NCBI GenBank assembly: GCA_008933995.1
Contig: WARS01000016.1
Coordinates: forward strand, 16,558,886-16,622,885
Source: Datnioides undecimradiatus
Lineage: Eukaryota > Chordata > Actinopteri > Lobotiformes > Datnioididae
DNA: 64,000 nucleotides
Reading direction: 5' to 3'
Shown here: positions 1-15,788 of the stretch, piece by piece
Numbering within the stretch: position 1 is the stretch's first letter
Layout of the letters: each line of letters opens with the position of its first letter
Notes under the pieces: model-generated
Database searches by the model: none
What the model was told of the DNA's origin: nothing
What the model saw: the letters and a program-made list of their open reading frames with translations, nothing else
Program-made: the position numbers and the translations under genes

Positions 1-320
1 TAAAGCTCAATCAAGAGTTCACATAAGCAGTCACACCACAGAAAGTCTTGATGCTATTCATATATTCTCATACATGAGAATATACCGTTAACCTTGCCAG
101 TCACAGTTGCCAGTTCCTCAGGTCTCTACACATGTGCCTTGATCATGTTGCTTTGATCGTCTACATCAAAGTAGTTTGTGGGAGAATCTACAAATATCTC
201 ATGTGCATCCACCTCTTGAGCTCTCAATCAAATTGCATTCACAATGTGACGACTGACTCATCGAGTTATACCTGGTCCCCAGCTGTTCAAGGGACTGTGG
301 CTGAGAATGAGTCACCCCTA

Positions 321-6725
<6,405 letters not shown>

Positions 6726-6910
6726 GGCTGTCTAAGCAAGGAGTCTCCTTGGCTGAATTTGGAGATAAGCTCCCCTCCTCCACTTAACTGGAGAAGTAGG
6801 GAATTTGGAAACCCAAACTTAACAAAATATTAGAAATTGCCGCATTCAAAATTGGTGAAACACTGTAGCATAAGAGAATAACATGGAAAATGGCGGCGGG
6901 GGCGGGATAG
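6726..6910 (-). promoter_or_regulatory. smc3: smc3 promoter region
   Basis: Upstream of the smc3 ATG there is a CCAAT box read on the minus strand (6851-6855), a GC box (6899-6906) and a YY1-type motif aaaatggcggc on the plus strand (6887-6897). No TATA box is obvious. CCAAT plus GC box without TATA is typical of a housekeeping, CpG-type promoter. The transcription start is probably near 6760-6800; this is inferred, not seen. Confidence 0.6.
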
Positions 6911-7639
6911 AGCGGATCATACCATTGTGTGAAAACAGGGTTGTAGCAGTGAATTTATATTAAATTAGGTGTTAGAGTGAAATGGAGTTGACAGTATTTT
7001 GACAACGAAGAAAACATATAACGACTGAAAAATTAAGTCAACTCTTTGACCACTATGTATCTGCACGTAGACAAGTAGACAACATATTTTCTATATAGTT
7101 ACCCCCCTATTTGTATAGTTGGTAATGTCTGGTTGCCTGTCTTCTAGGCGCCAAAGACAGACCGGAGTCGATAGCGAAAACTGAACTCAAGTGGAAATTC
7201 AACATGTCAAAGGACAAAGGCTGTTGCTTACTGATGGCTGCTAAACAATATGGTTCATTACATTTATATGTTTGGAAATTTAATGTCATTCTGTTTTAAT
7301 GGGCATTTCGACTTACACGTTGTATCTGTGGTTGCTTTACCCAGCTGATACTGTTTATGAATAGTTTGGATCATATTTAGACACTGACCTGATGACCAAG
7401 AATACTGAAATATGCTGCATGACTATGAATGAAAGCAATGCTGCTGATCGAAGTCTGCTCGTAGAGGCCAACTCAGTCACTGCAGGTGTCACTGTTGCTC
7501 CTCCTGTAGTGTTTACGCCTGTCCTTAAAGGATATAGACTAAAAGTTGCTTTTTGCAGAGACAGGCATGCAGTAACTTCTTTGAAAAATCTAATTTGACT
7601 TCTCACTTATGGAAGCAAAAATTACGATGATAACAACAA
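6911..7639. other. Intergenic, smc3 promoter to dusp5 3' end
   Basis: Noncoding. Short open frames on both strands at 7100-7610 show no known domain. Nothing else recognised. Confidence 0.6.
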
Positions 7640-8043
7640 TGATTTTGTGACAACAATTTTATTTTGTGTTGAAAACATTTATTAAACACTTTAACATCCA
7701 CATTATTGAAAAAAAAAACAGACAGACTGTAATTTTCAAATAAATTAGGTTTAAATGCCTGACTGTATTTGTGAATAGGCAAATAAATCACAATATCAAC
7801 CTAAGGCATGTATATATTGCAGTTTATTACTGTGCTGTGTTTTATCATTGCAGTTCAGAAGACAGCGTCATCGTCTACAGCCCATGGATGTCATGTGGCA
7901 ATGGGCAGTTTTCTATTATCTTAACTCTTCTCCATTTCTCTTGCTGATATCCAGTCTATGCTCTGCTGGTTTCAACACCAGGCACACAGACAGCATTATT
8001 TTTTATTTTTTTCAAGTAAGACTACAAGCAGTCACAGTTCATT
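7640..8043 (-). other. dusp5: dusp5 3' UTR with AU-rich elements and poly(A) signals
   Basis: On the minus strand, AATAAA signals occur at 8002-8007, 7678-7683 and 7658-7663. If the distal ones are used the UTR is about 400 nt. It holds two ATTTATTTG blocks (7737-7745 and 7780-7788), which resemble class-I AU-rich decay elements of immediate-early mRNAs. The boundary is inferred. Confidence 0.5.
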
Positions 8044-8450
8044 TTAAGGCAGTGCAGTTATTGGGCTCAGTTTGAATTGGTGGTGGACCGGGGCCTGCAG
8101 GCAAGAGGTAGGGAGGGTGAACACAGATGGCTCAAAGTTTTTGGTGTTGAAGGTGGTGGTGAAGTCGTTGGCAAAAAAGGAGGCGGACTCCGGGGCGCAG
8201 GGTGTGGCCGGTTCAGGTGTGGCTGCATGAGCCGGGGCCGTGGAGAGGACCTCTGACTCAAACTGCAGCAGCTGACCCATGAAACTGAAGTTGGGAGAGA
8301 TGACTGCCCGACGCTGCTTGATGATGTCGAAGGCTGCGTCCAGCCGCAGCTGCTGTGTCCTCATGATGTAGGCCATGCAGATGGTAGGTGAGCGTGAGAT
8401 GCCTGCTTCGCAGTGGACCAGGACCTTTCCTCCTGATTGTTTCACGTGAT
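8044..8450 (-). CDS. dusp5: dusp5 exon 4, active site and C-terminal tail
   Basis: Completes Asp242 and continues HVKQSGGKVLVHCEAGISRS with the Cys-X5-Arg active site, then KQRRAVISPNFSFMGQLLQF typical of MKPs. It ends LSPITALP and a TAA stop at 8044-8046. Acceptor is cttgtttcag. Confidence 0.96.
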
Positions 8451-11400
8451 CTGAAACAAGAAGACAAAGGGGACAGATCAACATTAATTGTCTGTTGTGA
8501 GATGGGGACACATTTTTTCTTTCTGTCATCATCAGCAACACTGTTCCACAAACTCAAACATCTATTTGACCATTAATGTTCATATGTGTCTGTACTAATT
8601 GACACTTTTTAAGGTTAAGTTATGTGGTTGAGAGGTTACAATAAATCAACAGGAGGTTTTAAACAGTGAGTAATATTAAATGAAAAATCACATTTTAACT
8701 GTATAATGATTTCCCAGCCCTTACTCCCACTCACTTATTAATGCAAACACTCTTCTGCACATCTAGTATCTTTCTCTCCCCAACACGCACACCCAAACAC
8801 ATCAGCAGCAGGATCTTATGGATAAACATGAACATCGCCCTTGTCAGTACACAGAAATGTACAGACATCCTACAGTGTAGCAGTCTCACGAAGCCACACT
8901 TGTGAGGTTTGTCTGAGTCACAGAGTGCAGCTGTACATGAGACTTTCTTTCTCCTACACTGCTGTGGGTGCTGCTGCAGAGTTCACTGTGGCACAGAGAT
9001 GTGTGTTTTAATTTAGAGCTGCAGCACTCCTCCACACTTATCTGTATGTTCTAATGCCCACACAAAAATCTACTCCCTGTCATCTGTATAAGTGTCGCTC
9101 ATGACACATTTCAAGATTTGGTTTCATTCTTAGAACTACTGCAAACACCTACACGTCTCCATTTCTGTCTGTCTCTTTAAAGTTTGATCTACCTACAGGC
9201 GCTTACTCCCACCTACACATGTGCTTCTCTCTTTCTATGAAATAGAAACACTGAGGGCCACTTCTGTCTGCCCCCGAGAGCCACTGCAAGGGGAACAATG
9301 ATGATTTCTGACAGCTCTGATCCTCGATACGCTGCATGAATGAATCATGAACTTCCCATCTGGAGTGGAGGATGCAGCGAGAGGGGGTAGAGGGGTGAAA
9401 AAAAGGAGTGACAGTGACAGTGGGTGTTTTAATGACCATCCTCAAGTGATGCGCCCTCATTGGCTGGAGATGTCATGACACGCTTCGGCAGCTGCTCTCA
9501 TCCAGGACATCAATAATATTTATTATCTCCTTCTTGACTGTACATCAGCCACCAGTTCAGTCAGAGTTTCTGATTGGTAATTGATTTCCATTTGGGTAGC
9601 GGCTGCAGCTCAGTGAGGATTTGTGCACCCGGAATTTCTAATCACCTGGCATGGTTGATGAATTTTGGAGGACCTTGCTGAAAGTAGGCTAAACCTGCCC
9701 TGGGATCAATTTTAGGCCTTATGTAATAATAGATGGGGTTACGCAAAGACACCCTAAATGTAGGCTAGCATACCCCAAACAATGCACAATAACAACAATA
9801 GCAGCCACCCAACACTGGTCAGCCAAGCTGCTTGTGGGTGAGTTTTGTCCTTGGTTATGCCTGGCTATAAATAGCCACCAGCACATTGTGTACATCTTTT
9901 GCTGCTAGTGCTGCTGTTATCCAGCACCTCTCTCCTCTCCCACACATTCTCTCTTCCTCTGTAACACATTAGCCTACCTGCTGCCCTCGGGCCCATCAAT
10001 GATTCCCACCTGTGAGTAACTGACAACTGTGCTTTCTCATTGTGTGTCATTCAGCAAGCTTTTTTCAACTATCCAACCATCATAAACAACGGTATCTGTG
10101 TGTGTGTGTGTGTGTGTGTGTGTCAGTGAGCCCCCTAACCTCCTCCACCCGGCCATTACTAAACACGAACAGCTCACCCAGTTGTCACACTGACTGGCCA
10201 CACCCGGCACAGTAAGCCTCTGAGATTAAGCCTGTTGAGGCGATGACGGCATGGGAGCGTCTTTTTCAAGTTAAGACGGGGGAGGAAGGGGGGAGGAATG
10301 GAGGGAGGTTAGAGGGAGGACGGGGGAAGTGAGCAAATCCTGAATGGAAGCAGACTGGCTGGATATACTGATGGGGGATTGAAGGCAGGCGATCAAGTTA
10401 AACTGATTACAGCTGGGTTCTTATAGCCCTGTATTTGTGAATGGCAGCAGGTGAGAGGCAGCAACAAAGGGGGCTTATTTGACGATGCAAAAATAAACAC
10501 GCCTATATATAGGTGACTCAGCTTGGGTAGTTTTTTAAGACTCCTTGGGGTGATGTTGCACTATAAATACATAGAATCTGAGGCTGGTGTTATTCCTAGA
10601 AAAGACTCTATATTGGCAGTGGTGTATTTATTTTCCCGCCTGGCTACTTTGAGTGAGTGAACTCTATCCACTAACACCTACACTAACTTTGGGCTTTCTG
10701 GATGTCATACACAGACACAAATGTTTGAGTGCAACTGCCTCTCAGTCCAAATATAGTCAATCAAAATATATATAAATAAACTCACCAATAAACTCTATGG
10801 CCTCCTGAAAGTGGGAGCTGATGTCGGCCATGTGGCTGTCCTCCACTGGGATCCACTTGTAGTCATAGTGGCCCTTGGCCGGCTGCAGGTCCCTGCGTGA
10901 CACATTGAGCAAGGCCGTGATGTGAAGGTCGCTGAGATAGTCCTGTCTGGAGGCGTGGTAGGCACTACCGAGGTAGAGGAAAGGCAGGATCTCTACAGGT
11001 TTACCCTGAGATGGGGAAGGTTCAAAGAAGGGAGGGAAAGAGGTGAAAAGAGACATGAGTTCATGTAGATAAAGACTAGAATATGTAACACAATGGGATT
11101 TCATGACCAAGACAAAACACTGGACCCCAGACCTTGATGCATCTGCTATAACACTGCACCCCTGTAAGCACACCCACGGTCCAAACCACAACATCCAAGC
11201 ACCTGTAAGCCCAGTAAACTGCAGAGCAGAAAATTACATTCATCTGCAGACAAAACGCAGACTGATGCGCACAATAGATCTCTACTATTACTTAAACCAT
11301 TAAAGCAAAATAACCCCCAATATGTCAACTGCAGACACAATCATGTTCTTTCACTTGTGAGGCAGCCTTGTGCTTTCTATCGGAGCAGTGAACAAGATAG

Positions 11401-13055
11401 AGGAAAGGTCAGAGATGAAAGGGTGTTTTTCTCTGTGAGCTGTCCTGATGTCAGCTGGGCACCATGGAGTGGTCTCTCCCCTTTTGTGAGCCACATATGA
11501 GATGGCTGGGGAGCAGCGAAGGTCACAGAATATCAAACATATGTTGAGAAAATGGTTTGATGCCAAATATAAGTCTCTGATGTCAGGAGGGCTTGGAAGT
11601 GTTTTTTTCTTCCTTTTTTAGATAAAGTTAAAAATAAAACAAAAAGGGCATGGATGTGTGCCCTGCGTGAGAGAGTGGGAGGTGTTGTATTGTAAAAGGG
11701 TGTTTCCATACCTGATCGTAATCTGGTTTGTGGTGAGAAAGCTTCTCACTGTGGCTGTTGGCTCTTTTCTCAGTTTCAGTTCCGCTCTGGTCCACGGTTT
11801 TCACCTCAGTGCAAAGTTCAGGGTATTGAGAGTGGAAGTTCTCGTATCCTCCTGAGTGAAGGGGGAAAAACACGAGTACTGTAATAAATACGCTTACAAT
11901 AATTCTCCACACTCACAAATACACATCTTGTGAAATAGCAGCGTTTATGAAACAGCCTTAACCCCGGATTATAACCTTTATAACCTGATTATAAGCGCGT
12001 AATTAATTATAGGAGCCCGCAGTTGAAGGACCGGTAATCCTTTTAGGGCGACATCCTGAGGACGCAAAGGTGATAGACGGAAATGGATGTGTTTCAATAC
12101 ATTATCACGACCTCGATGGATTCATTTGCCTAAAAGAATGGTTCTTATGAGATTTAGTTTTATTTTATCAATGAAAGTCCCCGCATCACCAATTTGCCTG
12201 CGTTCTTCCCGCACTGACTCATCCGCTCCGTTGACGCACGCAGGACATTTATCTCTCCAAGAAGTGCGAGAAAAACACAGGCGAGAAGGATAGTGAGAGA
12301 AAGATGACTTAGCCTTAACTGTGTCCGGGATTAGTTAATTATTTAATTGGTCCAAAAAATAGAGACGGACGAGAGGAATAATTTCTTTACCCCAATGACA
12401 GAAGTTTATGAAGATTTAAATGAAGAGGCTATTGAAGAGAAACGTGTACTACATTTTAAGTTTGCGGCACAGAAATGAGAAACTAATTTAAATTTAATCC
12501 CAAAACAAGGCTGTAAGATTACAATACATAATAACAAAACAGGTTTCTCGGAGGAGAAATAGTGTGTTTATACTGCTGTGTTGTCTGTTTTACAATTTTT
12601 CTTATAGAGGGAATAGTCTAAATAATCAAAAAACAACTTGGCAAACAGATAGACTACAGATTAAAACAGCTGAATTTCCCAAAGCTCTCACCTTTCAGGA
12701 AACAGATATTTGCCCCGCTTGTTAGATGTGAGAGAGTGTTTATTACTATTTGTGCTACACTGTCCTTTTTCAGCTTTTGCCAGTGGGACGTCCGGTCATC
12801 CAGAGCTACGATAGCCGATATGCTCCCCTCCCGAAGGCGAAACAGAGCTCTCTCATCCGGGATGACAAACTGCAGAGGCACCGGCCCTCCTCGAGACCTC
12901 CGGACCACCACTGAGTTAAGATTGACATTGACAGAGCCTTTGATATTGGAGTTCGTGAAGGAGAAATAAGGTCGGCAATCCACAATAAGGCAACTCCCGT
13001 ACTCCTTCCTGATGATTTTCCTCAGACGCCGGCAGTCTATGCTGGAGATTTTCAT
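8044..13055 (-). CDS. dusp5: dusp5, dual-specificity phosphatase 5 (nuclear ERK phosphatase), complete, 4 exons
   Basis: DUSP5 removes phosphate from Thr and Tyr of the ERK1/2 activation loop in the nucleus and anchors ERK there. Coding blocks are 12692-13055, 11712-11851, 10786-11005 and 8044-8450 (1131 bases, 376 aa; human 384). Residues 1-122 form the rhodanese-like domain, with the ERK-docking arginines in VVVRRSRGG (Arg52, Arg53). The catalytic domain begins GKPVEILPFLYLGSAYHASR. The general acid is Asp224 in WIPVEDSH. The active site VHCEAGISRSPT has Cys255 and Arg261. The C-terminal tail after about residue 310 is diverged and Ser/Thr/Pro-rich. The gene lies directly upstream of smc3 on the same strand, with 1318 bp between the dusp5 stop and the smc3 ATG, as in human. 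The promoter carries an SRE-like composite (see separate entry). Intact. Confidence 0.97.
10097..10123. repeat. (TG)n microsatellite in dusp5 intron 3
   Basis: A pure dinucleotide run of 27 bases. Confidence 0.95.
10502..10520. promoter_or_regulatory. CArG-like palindrome abutting an AP-1 site, dusp5 intron 3
   Basis: cctatatatagg (10502-10513) is followed without a gap by tgactca (10514-10520), then gc, so the AP-1 site extends towards a MARE half. The A/T core is 8 bp, two longer than the SRF consensus, so SRF binding is uncertain. Confidence 0.35.
10786..11005 (-). CDS. dusp5: dusp5 exon 3, N-terminal half of the phosphatase domain
   Basis: Two hundred and twenty bases start GKPVEILPFLYLGSAYHASR and end DISSHFQEAIEFI plus one base. 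It carries the general acid Asp224. Acceptor is catctcag, donor is gtgag. Confidence 0.96.
11006..11711 (-). other. dusp5 intron 2 (706 bp)
   Basis: Noncoding; no repeats or regulatory motifs that I can defend. Confidence 0.75.
11712..11851 (-). CDS. dusp5: dusp5 exon 2, linker
   Basis: One hundred and forty bases encode GYENFHSQYPELCTEVKTVD then QSGTETEKRANSHSEKLSHH and KPDYDQ. It joins the rhodanese and phosphatase domains and is the most diverged part against mammals (human GGYETFYSEYPECCVDVKPI). Acceptor is ttcactcag, donor is gtatgg. Confidence 0.95.
11852..12691 (-). other. dusp5 intron 1 (840 bp)
   Basis: A/T-rich intron with one AP-1 heptamer at 12215-12221. No other feature was recognised. 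Confidence 0.75.
12692..13055 (-). CDS. dusp5: dusp5 exon 1, rhodanese-like ERK-binding domain
   Basis: Starts MKISSIDCRRLRKIIRKEYG and ends FLKG with one base of Gly before the gtgaga donor. The ATG at 13055 is the first in frame and aligns with the vertebrate start MKVTSLDGRQLRK. It contains the kinase-interaction motif RRSR. Confidence 0.96.
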
Positions 13056-13159
13056 TTTGACGCCTAGGAGTTGTTATTATTGCCTAAAGAATAAACTGGA
13101 GTACTCCTAAACGTCGGATACGGGCGAGCGAGGAGTCCCGTGCGCTTCTGTGCCTACAT

Positions 13160-13310
13160 GTCCTCCAAGGGGATTCCGGCCGATCAGTTTTATGTGAATG
13201 GGACCTCCGGCGCGTGACGTCAGGAACCATATATGGACACCGGCGAGGTGTGATCGCAGCAAAAAACCCCGCCCACATCTATGACTAGACAGTGACTCCG
13301 CCCCCGGTGC
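13160..13310 (-). promoter_or_regulatory. dusp5: dusp5 promoter with TATA-like box, CArG/SRE, CRE and GC boxes
   Basis: Read towards the gene there are GC boxes at 13298-13305 and 13267-13274, a perfect CArG box (13227-13236), a full CRE (13215-13222) and a TATA-like CATAAAAC at 13187-13194. Spacing predicts transcription start near 13160 and a 5' UTR of about 100 nt. The arrangement is like an immediate-early gene. Mammalian DUSP5 is reported to be an SRF/TCF and ERK-responsive gene, so this fits family knowledge. Confidence 0.75.
13215..13236. promoter_or_regulatory. dusp5: Composite CRE - Ets/TCF - CArG element
   Basis: tgacgtca (13215-13222) shares two bases with an Ets core caggaa (13221-13226), which directly abuts ccatatatgg (13227-13236), a perfect CC(A/T)6GG. 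The order Ets then CArG copies the c-fos serum response element, except that the spacing is 0 instead of 2 bp after the Ets hexamer. Likely binders are CREB/ATF, Elk-type TCF and SRF (inference). Confidence 0.75.
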
Positions 13311-14639
13311 TGGTAAATAAAAAACCCACTACTGCAGTGTGCTCGATTCAAGTATTACTCACTGTCTTCCAGCAGCACCATCGTGTCTTTTCATTTTCAG
13401 GTTCCAGTTTGAACATTTGAGGATATAAAACACTAACAATAGGTTACTTTTCATCATACTGAAATCACAGAATTACAAAACCTAGAAAACAAGGTAGATA
13501 TACTAGATGATGACAACACACAGCTCTGTCCAAAAGGAGAAACTATAGTGTCACAGCATTATATATGAGCTACCACATGCGTGTTTTTATTATCTGTTCA
13601 TCTGCTAATTATTTTCTCAATTACAGAATTTTATTATTTATTTTGTCTACTTGTTATCAAAAGTAAACAGTCTATACCCCAGAGAATTTTTATATGAGAA
13701 AGAGAAAAGCTCCAAATTTCCATAATAAAAAATCTATGAAGAGAAATATTTGATGTTTTTACTTTAAATAATTATCTACAAGATCATTTAATTATTAGAG
13801 CAGTTAATCAGTCAATCGGCTGATCAACTAATTGTTTAGCCCTAATACAAAAAGTTGACATTCACTTACATTTACTTGTACTCACTAATTTGTACTGCAC
13901 TAAGACATTGTTTACACAGACAAATATAAACAAACACACGTATGTGGGGAAATATTAAAGTGATAATAGAGGAAATGAATAAAAGACAGAATATAGACAT
14001 GGCATAGTCCCCCCCCAAGAAAATACAGTAATAAAATGGCCACCATATATTATGCCTACTGTTTACACATCACTGTATACCACACTCAGCTATCCTTAAA
14101 TTCCCCCCCAATGCTACTTATGAATAATCTTCCACGTAGTACTCAGTAACATGGAGAATTTCAAGGAGAGCTCAGTAGCTGGACAGCAAGTAGCTGACAA
14201 AGGCAACTAAGTTCCGCTCGGTCCCATGTATAGCCCAGTGAACCTGCCTTATATCCCCCAGCATGTAAGCCTAATCCCTCAAATGAATTAACAGTTTTAA
14301 ACGTCACACTGCATGCACTCACATGACGTCCAATCAATCCTGACACGGAGCTCTGTGTTTGGGTTTTTGTTGCGTGTGTGTGTTTGGATTGAAATATGTA
14401 GCCTTGATCTCACTGATATCTTAAAGTGTGAATTTACAGTATGTCATACTTTAAGAAGACTGTTTCCCAAAACATGAAGAGCACAGTCATTTATTACTGA
14501 TGTGTACTCAGCTGTTCATAGATTCTCAACCAAAAAGTATGTAAAACAAATAACTGTCATAAATGTGAAGAGAATCATGTTTTGTTAAAAATAATAGTTC
14601 ATATTTCTGGAAATTGCAAATCTTTTTTTGTTCTTTTTC

Positions 14640-15020
14640 TTTTTGCCAAGGTTTTTAAGAGGAGATCAATGCCACCCTCATGCTTGTCCTGTACAGAAAA
14701 TATGATGCTAGAGCTAGCAGCTGTTAGCTTAGCTTAGCATAAAGACTGGAAAGGGGAAGATCAGCTAGCCCGGCTCTGTCCAAGTGTAACAAAATTTGCC
14801 GACCAAAAGTTAGTTAATCATATCTCACTAATTTAACTAGTGAAAACAATTTAAAAATAACAATTTGTCTTTTTATGAATCTACTATGAATCCCACCACT
14901 ACTCGACTGGGTATATTTGTCTGGCAACTCATGGTGATACTATCCCTGCCCACAAAAATAAATGTTTTTACACTTTTGATACAGATGCAGGTAGAATTAG
15001 TGTTGTAGTGTTGTAGAATT
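14640..15020 (+). mobile_element. Diverged fold-back interspersed repeat, copy A
   Basis: Contains the characteristic core gttagcttagcttagcataa (14726-14745), then agactggaaa and a gctctgtcc-taacaaaat block. I recognise these as a very common percomorph interspersed repeat whose full-length form is a long inverted repeat. A second copy, partly in the opposite order, is at 34975-35240. This copy is truncated and diverged. The class (non-autonomous DNA element) is inferred from the fold-back form. Confidence 0.55.
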
Positions 15021-15034
15021 AGTGTTGTAGTGTT
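14991..15034. repeat. 22-bp tandem duplication
   Basis: gtagaattagtgttgtagtg then tt occurs twice head to tail at 14991-15012 and 15013-15034 without a mismatch. This is a recent local duplication inside the fold-back repeat remnant. Confidence 0.9.
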
Positions 15035-15566
15035 AAGAGTTTTAATGCTAATGTTACCGTCTATAACTCTTATCATCTAACACTCAGTGTGAAAACAAAT
15101 AGTTTATTTTCCTTAAATGTTGAACTATTTAATATCATAATGTATAAAGCTATTGTTATTTATATTAATTTAAATGGAAATGGCTACCTAATGAGCATCC
15201 TAGGCATTACAGTTGCTCTTTTGTAATACATATGACCCACTACATACTGTATGCATTTAAATTATTTTTATTATCGTATGTGTAGAATTTCCCCAAATGT
15301 GGTAAAGGTTCAACGTTCAAGGGCCAAGCCATGTTTAAAATGTAGCTTATACATGATGTAAACAAGAGGCACTGAAAGCCTCTTTGGTCAAAAGGCTCCA
15401 ACAAATATGTGTTACATCATATTGTGTCTGCTGCATGAATGCGTGGGAATGGAAACAGGATCAAAACAGAGAGAGAGAGACAGAAAGAGAGAAATGTGAC
15501 AAATGGACAGACAGTGAGACAGACGCAGTGACAGCTCCAGTGACAGACACAGATGGATGGGCCAGA

Positions 15567-15788
15567 CAAAAACAAAACAAAAAACAAAAAACAAAAAACA
15601 AACAAAACAATAGATAGCCCTCTAGGCCATGACAGTCTCATTCATTACAGGAGAAAGGATTGGGCAACATGCCTTGGCTGAAAAAGGGACACAGTTGAAT
15701 GAATGAATAAATGAATGAATGACTGAGTGGTGAAATGACACGTAGATAGATAGATAGATAGATAGATAGATGGATGAATGGATGGATG
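15567..15788. repeat. Cluster of simple repeats: A/C-rich, (GAAT)n, (TAGA)n, (GGAT)n
   Basis: An acaaaa-type low-complexity run is at 15567-15610, (GAAT)n at 15697-15724, (TAGA)n at 15743-15770 and GGAT/GAAT units to 15788. Open frames across this stretch are translations of the repeat and not genes. Confidence 0.95.

Larger units (their letters stand above)
8451..10785 (-). other. dusp5 intron 3 (2335 bp)
   Basis: Holds a (TG)n microsatellite at 10097-10123, AP-1 heptamers at 8914-8920 and 10514-10520, and a 12-bp palindrome with an 8-bp A/T core (10502-10513) directly abutting the second AP-1 site. No exon-like frame was seen. Confidence 0.75.
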
